DNA of 64,000 nucleotides from NCBI RefSeq assembly GCF_000685865.1, contig NZ_JMKS01000006.1, positions 124,001 to 188,000 on the forward strand. Reading direction: 5' to 3'. The translations under genes and the position numbers were made by a program. Under the pieces are notes generated by a model that worked only from the letters and a program-made list of their open reading frames with translations, made no database searches and was not told the origin of the DNA. The stretch is from Exiguobacterium antarcticum DSM 14480. Lineage in GTDB: Bacteria; Bacillota; Bacilli; Exiguobacteriales; Exiguobacteriaceae. Every line of letters starts with the position of its first letter. The stretch's first letter is position 1. Below, piece by piece: positions 41,947 to 50,338 of this stretch.

Positions 41947-42363
41947 ATGATTAATAGTCGTTTAGCGGTTTCCGTTCATATCTTGGCGTTAATCGCCACC
42001 CATCCGGGTCAAGCCTTGTCTTCCGAATATATCGCCGGGAGCGTCAATACGAATCCGGTCGTCATTCGCCGTCTGACCGGATTGTTACGACAAGCGGGTC
42101 TACTTCAGACCGTCGCCGGAAAAACGGGTGCGACGTTGACGAAAGATCCGGCTGCCATTACGTTATTGATGGTTTACCGCGCAGTCGAACCAAAGGAGAC
42201 TTTATTTTCGATGCATGACCGACCGAACCCAGCTTGTCCGGTCGGTCGGAATATCCAATCGACGCTCGACGATACCTTCGTGCGTGCACAACAGGCACTC
42301 GAGGCGGAACTCGAAGTCGAAACCTTATCTGATGTCATTCATCGTCTTGCGTCAGCAAGATGA
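41947..42363 (+). CDS. ywnA: Rrf2-family transcriptional regulator (YwnA-like)
   Basis: A 138-residue Rrf2 regulator with the HTH SRLAVSVHILALIATHPGQALSSEYIAGSVNTNPVVIRRLTGLLRQAGLL. It has one cysteine, in NPACPVGRNIQ, so it lacks the three-cysteine Fe-S set of IscR/NsrR and is like the Cys-poor YwnA group. It is divergent from the ywnB-like gene it probably represses. GGTGGTGAAAG precedes the start. Confidence 0.85.
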   Translation: MINSRLAVSVHILALIATHPGQALSSEYIAGSVNTNPVVIRRLTGLLRQAGLLQTVAGKTGATLTKDPAAITLLMVYRAVEPKETLFSMHDRPNPACPVGRNIQSTLDDTFVRAQQALEAELEVETLSDVIHRLASAR

Positions 42364-42418
42364 TGGTCGTCTGTCTTTTTTTGAAAACGCCTTCACTTTT
42401 GAAAGGAGAAATGTCGTC

Positions 42419-42817
42419 ATGCGTCTGGTCAGTTATTCAGCCGTCAGTGCAATTGGATCCTTTTTATTGTTCACTGCGTATGCCTTCTTAACAAATGTCG
42501 AAAATGAGTTTTTATATCAATTCGGCACGTTTGCGACGACGTTGTTTACGTTCGCCGTTGGTCTGCCGATGTTATGGATCGCGCAACGTTACCCGTTCCC
42601 TTTACGGGTATTGATCTATTTGACGGCCGGCATCTTTACGATTCTGTTGTTCATTGGTTTTTATGATTATTTCGGACAGATGACATTCGTCGAATCAAGA
42701 AGTAATCTCAGCGGAATCATCCAGTTTGCAACGCTTGCCTGTCTGTTTTATATCGTGCCGTATGAACTGATGTATCAAAAAAAGATGTCGTCCAATCGAC
42801 CTTCGATGTCATCGTAA
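42419..42817 (+). CDS. Four-span membrane protein, unknown
   Basis: A 132-residue protein with four hydrophobic segments and short polar ends. No family recognised. The start at 42419 has AAAGGAG 10 nt upstream; a nearer ATG at 42411 is out of frame. It lies 55 nt after ywnA and may share its transcript. Confidence 0.72.
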   Translation: MRLVSYSAVSAIGSFLLFTAYAFLTNVENEFLYQFGTFATTLFTFAVGLPMLWIAQRYPFPLRVLIYLTAGIFTILLFIGFYDYFGQMTFVESRSNLSGIIQFATLACLFYIVPYELMYQKKMSSNRPSMSS

Positions 42818-42818
42818 G

Positions 42819-42851
42819 CAGACCTTCTGAAAAAGAAGGCCTTTTTTTGCA
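42819..42851 (+). terminator. Terminator after four-span membrane protein
   Basis: GACCTTCT / AGAAGGCC stem followed by seven T. Confidence 0.85.
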
Positions 42852-42909
42852 GGAATTCCCAATAAAAAGGAGAAATAGGTAGACATCTACTTACTTGAGG
42901 AGGGAAAAC

Positions 42910-43602
42910 ATGCAAGATACATTCATCTGTCAACAGATCGGAAAATCCTTTACCGGTGACGGGATCGAGACCCATGCGTTGTCGGATATCAATCTCACGC
43001 TCGAAGCAGGTGATTTCATCTCAATTATCGGACCGTCGGGGTCGGGAAAATCGACGCTACTGAGCTTAATCGGGACACTCGATCGTCCGACGAGTGGCAC
43101 GTTATCATACGGCGGTCAATCGATTCATCAGCTAAAGAGCCGGGAGCTGTCTGATTTCCGGTTCGAGAACGTCGGCTTCATCTTTCAACAGTTCCATCTG
43201 ATTCCAACGCTGACGGCGCTTGAAAACGTCATGGCGCCGTTGTTTGGACGGAAAGTAGCATACGACAAAAAAGAGCGGGCCTTATCCTTGCTTGAGAAAG
43301 TCGGACTCGCGGACAAAGCCGGCTCATTGCCGTCACAACTATCCGGCGGTCAGCAACAACGGGTTGCCGTCGCACGGGCGCTTGTCCACGAACCGAAATG
43401 GTTGCTTGCGGATGAGCCGACCGGCAATTTGGACACGGAAACGGGCGAAATCATCTTTAACCTGTTGCGCTCCCTCAATGAAGAGAAGGGCTGCGGCGTC
43501 TTGTTCGTCACCCATGATCCGGCTCTCGCCGAACGGGCGAACCGGAAAATCGAGATGCGTGATGGTCTGATCATCGAAGACCGTCGGCTGGTCCGCGTCT
43601 GA
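42910..43602 (+). CDS. Orphan MacB/LolD-type ABC ATPase
   Basis: A 230-residue ATPase with every motif intact: Walker A GPSGSGKST, signature [15 protein letters not shown], Walker [13 protein letters not shown]-loop FVTHD. It is closely similar along its whole length to the damaged ATPase at 28722-29417 (same SLIGxLDRPTSG and FQQFHL blocks). No permease gene lies beside it, which is unusual for this family. GAGGAGGG precedes the ATG. A possible partner is the permease at 26221-28695 (inference). Confidence 0.92.
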   Translation: MQDTFICQQIGKSFTGDGIETHALSDINLTLEAGDFISIIGPSGSGKSTLLSLIGTLDRPTSGTLSYGGQSIHQLKSRELSDFRFENVGFIFQQFHLIPTLTALENVMAPLFGRKVAYDKKERALSLLEKVGLADKAGSLPSQLSGGQQQRVAVARALVHEPKWLLADEPTGNLDTETGEIIFNLLRSLNEEKGCGVLFVTHDPALAERANRKIEMRDGLIIEDRRLVRV

Positions 43603-43666
43603 CGATACCTTCTTTTTGAATTCAGTGCAACGACCGCTTACACTGAACAGGTGAGGAGGCGAGCGT

Positions 43667-44671
43667 ATGCGCTTAGGAATATTGGATCAAGTCCCGCTCC
43701 ATGAAGGAGATACGATCGAACAGACGATGGAAGCGACGAAACGTCTTGTCCTCGAGGCAGAACGTCTCGGGTACGAACGCTATTGGTTTGCTGAACATCA
43801 CAATACGAACGGACTGCTCAGTGCCGCACCGGAATTATTCATCGCCCGGATGGGGGATGCAACCTCCCGGATCAAACTCGGGTCCGGCGGGGTGTTATTA
43901 CCTCAGTACCGTCCGTTAAAAATCGCTGAGACGTTTTCGACACTGGCTGCGTTTTATCCGAACCGGATTGAACTCGGAATCGGCAATTCACCGGGCGGCA
44001 GTGAACGGACCCGGCGTGCGTTGACAGACGGAGCAGATAACGCGGCTGCTGAATTTCCGCGGTTACTCGACGAGGTTGAAGGTTTTTTGACAGATTCCTT
44101 GTCGTCGCGTCATCCGTACCGGATCGTCAAGACGACGCCGCGTGTCGAGGAACGGATCCCGTTATCCGTGCTCGGACTGTCGCCGCGCAGTGCCTCACTG
44201 GCCGCTGAACGGGGACACGGACTGGTCTTTGGTCACTTCATCAATCCGGACAAGTGGAAAGAGACGTTACAGACCTACCGGGATGAATTCGTTCCGGTCG
44301 ACGGACGGACACCCAACGTCATCGTCTGTGTCTTCGTCATCTGTGCCGAGACGATGGACGAGGCGGAAGCATTGGCACGGACGCAAGATGCCTGGATTCA
44401 AGGAATCCGGCTTGGCCATTCGATTGTCCCGTCGTTTGCGACGACTGAAACGAAACAGTGGAACGAAGAACAGCAACGGCGTATTCAAAACGACCGCCGG
44501 CGGTCGATCGTCGGAACACCGGAGACCGTCGCTAAAGAACTGCAGGACTTGTCCGACCGGTATCAGACCGATCAGTTTCTGTTGATCAACAACGCCTTTG
44601 ATCAGGACAAACGGCTCCGGTCCTATCAGCTGATTGCGGAACGATTACTCCATAAAAAAAACACCGCCTGA
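43667..44671 (+). CDS. LLM-class flavin-dependent monooxygenase
   Basis: A 334-residue luciferase-like oxidoreductase. It opens with LGILDQVPLHEGDT, has RYWFAEHHNTNG near residue 40, and IKLGSGGVLLPQYRPLKIAE and ELGIGNSPGGSERT in the flavin/phosphate region. It uses reduced FMN from a partner reductase to oxidise an unknown substrate. Separate from the ATPase gene by 64 nt. AGGAGG precedes the start. Confidence 0.92.
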   Translation: MRLGILDQVPLHEGDTIEQTMEATKRLVLEAERLGYERYWFAEHHNTNGLLSAAPELFIARMGDATSRIKLGSGGVLLPQYRPLKIAETFSTLAAFYPNRIELGIGNSPGGSERTRRALTDGADNAAAEFPRLLDEVEGFLTDSLSSRHPYRIVKTTPRVEERIPLSVLGLSPRSASLAAERGHGLVFGHFINPDKWKETLQTYRDEFVPVDGRTPNVIVCVFVICAETMDEAEALARTQDAWIQGIRLGHSIVPSFATTETKQWNEEQQRRIQNDRRRSIVGTPETVAKELQDLSDRYQTDQFLLINNAFDQDKRLRSYQLIAERLLHKKNTA

Positions 44672-44690
44672 ATCAGGCGGTGTTCGTTTT
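44655..44690. terminator. Bidirectional terminator
   Basis: AACACCGCCTGA / TCAGGCGGTGTT, a near-perfect stem with A and T tracts, between the converging LLM and SDR genes. Confidence 0.9.
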
Positions 44691-44693
44691 GAC

Positions 44694-45422
44694 TTATTGT
44701 TGTGCTGTCGGACGGATTAAGATTTCGTTGACGGCTACGTCGTCCGGTTCATTGACGGCGTAGGCAATCGCCCGAGCAATCGCACCTGCGTCCATCGCTT
44801 TTAAGTTACCGATGCCTTGTTTAATTTCTTCGTCCGTGATGTGATCTTTCAATTCGGTATCGACCGCTCCCGGTGAAATGATTGTCGCCCGGATGTTATT
44901 CTCAACCGATTCTTCTTTTCTAAGACCTTCCGTGATGGCACGGACCGCAAACTTCGTCCCGCTGTAGACGGCACTCGATGGCATGACATCGTGTCCGGCA
45001 ATCGAGGAGATATTGATGATGTGTCCGCGTTTCTGCTCGCGCATGTACGGCAAGACGGCACCGATGCCATAGAGAACGCCTTTGATGTTGACGTCGACCA
45101 TCTTGTTCCATTCATCCTGTTTATTTTTGTTCAGTTTCGATAACGGCATCAAGCCCGCATTGTTGACGAGAACATCGACCGCACCAAACGTGTCTTGCGC
45201 AAGCTTTGCCAGTTGCTCGACTTGTGCTGAATCCGTTACGTCCGTTACTTGATAGACGGCTTTACCGCCCAGTTGTTCGATTTCCTGTTGCAAGGTTTTC
45301 AAACGATCTTCCCGGCGTGCTGCGAGGACCAGTTGCGCGCCTTGTTTAGCCAGTAACTTGGCAGTGGCTTCCCCGATGCCACTTGATGCTCCTGTAATGA
45401 TGACGACTTTGTTTTCGATCAT
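44694..45422 (-). CDS. SDR-family NAD(P)-dependent oxidoreductase
   Basis: A 242-residue classical short-chain dehydrogenase. The cofactor loop is TGASSGIGEATAK (residues 10-22), NNAG occurs near 87, the active-site pair is S...Y-S-G-T-K (Ser-Tyr-Lys), and the closing SPGAVDTEL is typical. AGGAGG precedes the start. Substrate unknown. Monocistronic. Confidence 0.93.
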   Translation of the reverse strand: MIENKVVIITGASSGIGEATAKLLAKQGAQLVLAARREDRLKTLQQEIEQLGGKAVYQVTDVTDSAQVEQLAKLAQDTFGAVDVLVNNAGLMPLSKLNKNKQDEWNKMVDVNIKGVLYGIGAVLPYMREQKRGHIINISSIAGHDVMPSSAVYSGTKFAVRAITEGLRKEESVENNIRATIISPGAVDTELKDHITDEEIKQGIGNLKAMDAGAIARAIAYAVNEPDDVAVNEILIRPTAQQ

Positions 45423-45529
45423 TCAAAAAACCTCCTACATATTTTTTAACTCAACCCTAGAAGTATTAACCTCTTTTAAGCATAAGCAAACCTCGGACGG
45501 ACAGTTCAAAGGCAGAAAGGACAAAAACG

Positions 45530-45970
45530 ATGCGAAAAGGATTTTGGCTTATTCTTTTATTAGTCGGCGGATTGATTTTATTTTTTGAACCGTTCCGCGG
45601 TGCACCACCGGAACCGGAGGTCACTGTTAAAGGAACCTCTCTCGAGACGACAAGTGGTTCCTATTGTTGGCATAGTCTTTTGCGGGGACAATGCGTCGAC
45701 TACATCTATACGACGCCACTCGAAATGACGGCAAAACAAACACCGACCGTCATCAAACCGGGTGCGATCATCGATGTCACTTACAACGATGGTCCGACGC
45801 CAAAACGAATTAAAGTTGAGGAGTGGCAACAGGACGGCACCCGAAAAAAGGTGCGATTGAAAGATAACCAGCTGACCGTTCCAACGGAGAAAGGTCTCTA
45901 CACGTATCATGTGTCGGCTTGGTGGGGAAAAGGAGACGGGAACGTCGCTTTTTTAATCGAAGTAAAATGA
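45530..45970 (+). CDS. Exported or membrane-anchored hypothetical protein
   Basis: A 146-residue protein with one N-terminal hydrophobic segment (FWLILLLVGGLILFF) and a polar outer domain. The block SGSYCWHSLLRGQCVDYIY has two cysteines that could form a disulfide and resembles the YCW...C-V-D block of some unclassified Bacillales surface proteins. Function unknown. Confidence 0.7.
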   Translation: MRKGFWLILLLVGGLILFFEPFRGAPPEPEVTVKGTSLETTSGSYCWHSLLRGQCVDYIYTTPLEMTAKQTPTVIKPGAIIDVTYNDGPTPKRIKVEEWQQDGTRKKVRLKDNQLTVPTEKGLYTYHVSAWWGKGDGNVAFLIEVK

Positions 45971-46119
45971 CATTGACAGAGGACTATCCATGTCTTGGGA
46001 AAAATTGAGTCGTCCATTTCTATTAAAGTTCCTGTTTTTTTGTCCAGTCGTCTTGACTTGTCGACTGTTTAGTCAAAAAAAGGGAAAAGACAAACTCAAA
46101 CGGAAAGGGTGAGTTATTC

Positions 46120-46452
46120 ATGCGTTTAGAAGGAAAAGTCATTATCGTCACGGGAGCAGCTTCCGGTATGGGCAAGGCAATGGCAGAAATATTTTCGGCC
46201 GAAGGGGCCAAAGTCGTTATTTCTAATATTCATGGTGACGGAGCAAATCAGGTCGCTGAGGCAATCACATGACGCGGGGAAACAGCCCATGCCATCAAGA
46301 CGGATAAGCGGCAGTCCGTCAGCTGATTGACGAAACGATTACCACGTACGGAAAACTGGATGTTCTCATCAACAATACCGGGAACAAGGACATAGCATTA
46401 TCCTCAATAACATTTCGATTGGCGGTCTGAACGGGGCACGCGCCGGACCCCG
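46120..46452 (+). pseudogene. Decayed SDR-family gene
   Basis: The frame from the ATG at 46120 reads RLEGKVIIVTGAASGMGKAM (the SDR cofactor loop TGAASGMG) but stops at a TGA at 46270, codon 51. Further downstream, in another frame, GKLDVLINNTGNKD is seen, then a jump to NISIGGLNGARA, so most of the middle and all of the active-site region is gone. There is AAAGGG before the start. A stop, a frameshift and a deletion leave no function. Confidence 0.85.
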
Positions 46453-46463
46453 TTTCGTACTTA

Positions 46464-46524
46464 ACGATAAAAGAACGAACCTTCCTGTCAGCGGTCAACA
46501 GTGAAGATTCGTTCTTTTATCGTA
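46464..46524 (-). terminator. Long terminator-like stem overlapping lipoprotein 3' end
   Basis: ACGATAAAAGAACGAA (46464-46479) pairs with TTCGTTCTTTTATCGT (46508-46523). The coding region's last 11 codons lie inside the right arm and loop, and the stop codon (46490-46488) is in the loop. Confidence 0.65.
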
Positions 46525-46871
46525 TTACTTTTGATTTGTTTTCGTGCATCGATCGAGTCCCGGATATGTATGATGTACCGGCGACCCTTTTGGTAACCGG
46601 AGCGGGGCGGTTTGATCCGCAGTTCCTTGCCATCGATGACTTCGAGTTCCGTCTGCATCCGTTCCCCGGTCGAATCCGTGATCGTGACGGTCCGGTTCGA
46701 GACCTGGTCCGGTCGTAAGCCTTTTGAAAATTCGATGTCAAACGTATGGTACTTCGAGATCGTTCGGGCACGAGACTTGAAGTGGGGACCTTCCGTTTGC
46801 TCGTCGAGTGTACAGTAACAGCCCGTAAAAATTAAACAAATCGTCAGGATAATGGAAAATAACGGTTTCAC
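46488..46871 (-). CDS. Small lipoprotein, beta-rich (Big_5-like)
   Basis: A 127-residue protein. It starts at a GTG (46871), with AAAGGAG 8 nt upstream, and has the signal KPLFSIILTICLIFTGC with lipobox FTGC. The mature domain has FDIEFSKGLRPDQVSNRTVTITDSTGERM, a pattern like the Big_5/Ig-like bacterial domain. An upstream ATG at 46910 would put extra residues before the signal and is less likely. Function unknown. Its 3' end overlaps a long hairpin. Confidence 0.7.
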   Translation of the reverse strand: MKPLFSIILTICLIFTGCYCTLDEQTEGPHFKSRARTISKYHTFDIEFSKGLRPDQVSNRTVTITDSTGERMQTELEVIDGKELRIKPPRSGYQKGRRYIIHIRDSIDARKQIKSNTIKERIFTVDR

Positions 46872-47013
46872 AATCGGGCTCCTTTCATCATATTTTTCAT
46901 TATAAGCCAAATAATAGGAGGTTTCAATCGTTCTTGGGACGGATTGTGAAATAACCCTTCAAGACATGCCACGAGTGATGTATACTCAAGCGAGAGAAAG
47001 GCAGTGGTAGAAT

Positions 47014-47418
47014 ATGCAACAAACTGATCAACGCGAAATCATCGTCTCCATCCGGACGAGTTATGATTTCAAAGCCGATGAAGGACGTGCGGTCCGGGTC
47101 GTCGAATTTCACGGACGCCGGACGACTGTCATCGATACATTTAAAAAATCAACACCAAAACGGATGATTTTAGTTGAAATGATCCGCGCCGTCCAATCGT
47201 TTAAGGAACCGTTTCATATCATCTTCAATGTCGAATGCAACTTCGGTTTCAAGTATCTCAACGATGAACGCCAGTGGGAAAACCGCGATCTGGGAGATAC
47301 GTTCAACGAATTGATTCAAGCAGGCGGACATACGATTGAGCTCCGCGATTGTTCGTTTTATGAAGGCGGCAAAGACTTGCAGAAGTGGTTGCTGAACATC
47401 CTGAAAAAAGCGAATTGA
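47014..47418 (+). CDS. Hypothetical protein with RNase-H-like pattern
   Basis: A 134-residue soluble protein of unknown function. The order of segments recalls RNase HI: a beta hairpin at the start (EGRAVRVVEFHGRRTTVID), a long helix (PKRMILVEMIRAVQSFKE), a strand (FHIIFNVECNF) and NRDLGDTFNELIQAGGHTIELRDC at the end. The catalytic D-E-D-D set is not conserved, so if related it is degenerate. This is a guess from pattern only. Confidence 0.6.
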   Translation: MQQTDQREIIVSIRTSYDFKADEGRAVRVVEFHGRRTTVIDTFKKSTPKRMILVEMIRAVQSFKEPFHIIFNVECNFGFKYLNDERQWENRDLGDTFNELIQAGGHTIELRDCSFYEGGKDLQKWLLNILKKAN

Positions 47419-47424
47419 CCTTTT

Positions 47425-47466
47425 AAGACAGATGACGTTCATGGGACGGTCATCTGTTTTTTTGTT
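47425..47466 (+). terminator. Terminator
   Basis: ACAGATGACgT / gACgGTCATCTGT stem followed by seven T. Confidence 0.85.
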
Positions 47467-47566
47467 GCCTCTCCCGTCGTCTGCTAATATGTGGTAAATT
47501 TAAAAGAAAGAAACATGACACCAAGGTCGGCATCACCGTCAACTATTTCGTGAAGAGGTGGAACTT

Positions 47567-48049
47567 ATGAATAAAGAAGATCATCAAATCGCCCGTAAGC
47601 TCGTTTCTACTTATTTGACCGGGACTCAAATTTCGACGATTCATCTGACCGGCTTCATCAGCATTGAACTGATCAATCTCTATGATGCGACGATTCCAGA
47701 TATCTCAATCCGGATCGAGACTGACCGTTTGTATTACGGAAATGTCGAATCGTCGAAGGACTGGGTCGTTCGCCATATGCCAAAAGAAGAGATGCTTCAC
47801 CTGATTGTGACATTACATACAGAACGAATCATTGCCGTCCGGATCGGAAAAGCTGCTCCGCATCTGTTCATTACGTTCAGTTCAGGGAAAACGCTGGTCA
47901 TCAACGGGTCGGATACATATTACGAATCCTGGGCCATCGACATGACGTTACCGGATAAAGGTCTTGTCTCGATCGTCGCCGTACCGGGCGATGAATTGGC
48001 TGTTTTTGCTTCCGATAACACGATGTTACACAACCAGCCCCATGAATGA
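47567..48049 (+). CDS. Hypothetical protein
   Basis: A 160-residue soluble protein, no family recognised. The predicted structure is mixed alpha/beta. The start at 47567 has GAGGTG 6 nt upstream; the GTG at 47558 lies in that ribosome site. Its end overlaps the nucleotidyltransferase gene by 8 nt, so the two are linked. Confidence 0.65.
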   Translation: MNKEDHQIARKLVSTYLTGTQISTIHLTGFISIELINLYDATIPDISIRIETDRLYYGNVESSKDWVVRHMPKEEMLHLIVTLHTERIIAVRIGKAAPHLFITFSSGKTLVINGSDTYYESWAIDMTLPDKGLVSIVAVPGDELAVFASDNTMLHNQPHE

Positions 48050-48755
48050 TCAAGTGTCACGTGCCAAGCAGAGTGCCCGTTTGGTTATCGAGACCCGCTA
48101 TCCGGATTGTGACGCTGCGTTACTTGCCGGGAGTTTTGTCCGGGGACAAGCGACCGTGACGTCCGATTTAGATCTGATCGTCTTCAACGAATCCGTTGCG
48201 GACTCTTACCGGGAATCGTTCACCAGTGATGGGTATCCGGTTGAAGCGTTCATCCATTCAAGTACGACCATCCGGGAGTTCTTCCGGCAGGACTGGGAAC
48301 GTGGACGTCCTTCGATACAACGGATGGTCACCGAAGGACTCGTCCTGAGGAATCACGCACTGCTTGCACCGCTGAAAGCACAAGCGGAAACGGAGCTGCT
48401 CGCCGGTCCACCGGTTCTGTCGGCTGCCGAAACGGACCGTGCGCGTTACTTCCTGACCGATCTGCTGGATGATTTCATCGGTGTGACGGAGCGGTCGGAA
48501 GGACTCGGAATCGCTGCCCGCTTGCTCGAGCAGGCGACGGATTTCCGTTTGCGGACGTCCGGTCACTGGACAGGGCAGGGCAAATGGCTGATTCGCAGTC
48601 TGTCAATCGTCGATCCGGTGGAGGCCAAACGATTGACAGACGCCTTTGAAGCGTATTTCCGGTTGGATGAAAAACAAGCCGTCATCGGTTTGCTCGAACA
48701 GTGGCTCGATGCGCAAGGCGGTCGTTACTTCGAAGGTTTTTCAATCGGAAAATGA
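48042..48755 (+). CDS. Nucleotidyltransferase-fold protein
   Basis: A 237-residue protein of the DNA polymerase beta-like nucleotidyltransferase fold. GSFVRGQATVTSDLDLIVF holds the G-S/G and D-x-D catalytic motif, followed by a helical C-terminal domain. Substrates of this group are antibiotics, tRNAs, proteins or nothing known. No HEPN partner gene is nearby, so a MNT-HEPN toxin-antitoxin pair is not supported. Translation overlaps the upstream gene. Confidence 0.85.
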   Translation: MNDQVSRAKQSARLVIETRYPDCDAALLAGSFVRGQATVTSDLDLIVFNESVADSYRESFTSDGYPVEAFIHSSTTIREFFRQDWERGRPSIQRMVTEGLVLRNHALLAPLKAQAETELLAGPPVLSAAETDRARYFLTDLLDDFIGVTERSEGLGIAARLLEQATDFRLRTSGHWTGQGKWLIRSLSIVDPVEAKRLTDAFEAYFRLDEKQAVIGLLEQWLDAQGGRYFEGFSIGK

Positions 48756-48772
48756 GAAAGGGGGAAACGCGG

Positions 48773-49225
48773 ATGCTGACAATTCGGGAAGGGACGGAAG
48801 AATCCGCTCCCTACAAAACATTTCTGCAAGAAAAAATCCGGGCGTATAATGATGAACAATCCCCGCACCATGCCAAAAAGCGCCATACTGCAGTACGTCC
48901 TGTTCATGTGATGGTATTCGAGGAAGAGCACATTGTCGGAGGAATCTACGGAGAAATCTATTGGGATTGGCTCGAGGTAGAATTTCTTTATCTCCCGGAC
49001 TCCTTACGCACACAAGGTCTTGGCAGCCAACTGTTGCACCGAATTGAAACATTGGCGAGTCAATCCGGGGTCGACCGTGTTCTTGTGACGACCTTTTCTT
49101 TTCAGGCCTATGCCTTTTATAAAAAACACGGATACGAGACGGTCGGTGTGATTGCGGACTATCCACCAGGTTCCTCGCAGTACAAACTCGTCAAACAACT
49201 TGTTCCGTCTTCAGGATCAGCATGA
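48773..49225 (+). CDS. GNAT-family N-acetyltransferase
   Basis: A 150-residue acetyltransferase with VEFLYLPDSLRTQGLGSQLLHRIE (acetyl-CoA loop) and FSFQAYAFYKKHGYETVGVI. AAAGGGGGA lies 10 nt before the ATG at 48773. It lies 17 nt after the nucleotidyltransferase gene and overlaps the next gene by 4 nt, so 47567-49833 is likely one operon. Confidence 0.87.
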   Translation: MLTIREGTEESAPYKTFLQEKIRAYNDEQSPHHAKKRHTAVRPVHVMVFEEEHIVGGIYGEIYWDWLEVEFLYLPDSLRTQGLGSQLLHRIETLASQSGVDRVLVTTFSFQAYAFYKKHGYETVGVIADYPPGSSQYKLVKQLVPSSGSA

Positions 49226-49833
49226 AAAAACGAATTGGGTTGTTCTTAACCGTCACCTTTCTCGTTGGTGTGCTGGTCTCACCATTGAAACAGACGGCAC
49301 AGCCCGTCGTTTACGGCGTGACCCCTCAAGCGCTGGTCGAAGTCATGGAGCAGCAACCGGAAAAGATTCCGTTCTCGACCAGACAAGTCTACTGGATCGA
49401 ACCGCTTGGTAACACGCATACGATCGCTTTCGTCAAGACGTCGGAAGCGCAGTTTTTGCTTATCTTAAAACAAACGGATTCCACTTATCGTGTCGTCCAT
49501 CTGATTCGCCAAGCACCGCAACCGATCGACTGGTTTGAGGGACGGTTACTGGAAGTCGATCAAAAACGTTATTTTGTCGTCTATGGTGAAAATAAATCGA
49601 ACACGATGCGACGCTTAGTGTTCGATCCGTATAAAGTCACGTCCGTCGGGAAACATGAGCGAACTTTGCCACTAAAAGATATCAAGCGGACGCTTGATAT
49701 CGGGCGAAAGGATCATTTCCATACGATTCAAGCGTTGCCGAAAGCCTTTCCCCGTTCGCTCTTTTTTGATATTCAGGCTGTCGACCGACAAGGCAACGAA
49801 CAGTTGCGCCGGTTGTCGAATACGCTCGATTGA
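49222..49833 (+). CDS. Exported hypothetical protein
   Basis: A 203-residue protein with an N-terminal signal or anchor (RIGLFLTVTFLVGVLVSP) but no lipobox. The mature part is beta-rich and basic. No family recognised. It overlaps the GNAT gene by ATGA. Confidence 0.68.
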   Translation: MKKRIGLFLTVTFLVGVLVSPLKQTAQPVVYGVTPQALVEVMEQQPEKIPFSTRQVYWIEPLGNTHTIAFVKTSEAQFLLILKQTDSTYRVVHLIRQAPQPIDWFEGRLLEVDQKRYFVVYGENKSNTMRRLVFDPYKVTSVGKHERTLPLKDIKRTLDIGRKDHFHTIQALPKAFPRSLFFDIQAVDRQGNEQLRRLSNTLD

Positions 49834-49904
49834 AGTCCTCTCAGTGGGAAGATGATCTAGTCGTTCGGTATACTGAATATAGTCAAGAAAGAGGGGGATC
49901 TAGT

Positions 49905-50228
49905 ATGTGGATTGTGATGAACCAATTGCGTGTACAAAACGGGAAAGCCGATCAAGTCGCGGCACGTTTTCAGACGACTAAAGGAATTGAGCAGATGGAA
50001 GGATTTATCCGGATGCAGGTCTTAATGGATCTTAGTCAGGACGAGCATGATATCGTCACGATCATGACGACGTGGGAAAAACAAGCGAATTTCCATGCCT
50101 GGCAAGCGAGCCAAGCCTATAAAGGCGTCCATAAGAAACGGGACGAGGGGACATCGGAAGTCAAACCGCTGGTCCTGTCAAACGCCGTGACGGAATATGC
50201 CGTCGTCGCCGATCATACGCATGCCTAA
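49905..50228 (+). CDS. IsdG/HmoA-like haem-degrading monooxygenase
   Basis: A 107-residue ABM-fold protein. WIVMNQLRVQNGKADQVAARF, QMEGFIRMQVLMD, and MTTWEKQANFHAWQASQAYKGVHKK match the antibiotic-biosynthesis-monooxygenase domain of HmoA/IsdG, which dimerises and opens haem to release iron. The His in AYKGVHKK is the expected haem-ligand position. The start at 49905 has GAGGGGG 6 nt upstream. Haem activity is inferred by family only. Confidence 0.8.
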   Translation: MWIVMNQLRVQNGKADQVAARFQTTKGIEQMEGFIRMQVLMDLSQDEHDIVTIMTTWEKQANFHAWQASQAYKGVHKKRDEGTSEVKPLVLSNAVTEYAVVADHTHA

Positions 50229-50272
50229 ACAAAACCGTCTTTTCCCATGAGTGGGGAATAGACGGTTTTTTC
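50229..50272 (+). terminator. Terminator after HmoA-like gene
   Basis: AAAACCGTCTttTCCC / GGGGaATAGACGGTTTTT stem followed by T. Confidence 0.85.
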
Positions 50273-50338
50273 GTCTAGAATGGATTAACCGGAAAGCGGG
50301 TAAAAGGATTAAAACTGAACCTCGAGAGGTGAGGGAAG

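Noticed and set aside
48042-48755. MNT/HEPN type toxin-antitoxin module
   Set aside because: The nucleotidyltransferase fold is present but no HEPN partner lies next to it, and the protein is longer than minimal MNT antitoxins.
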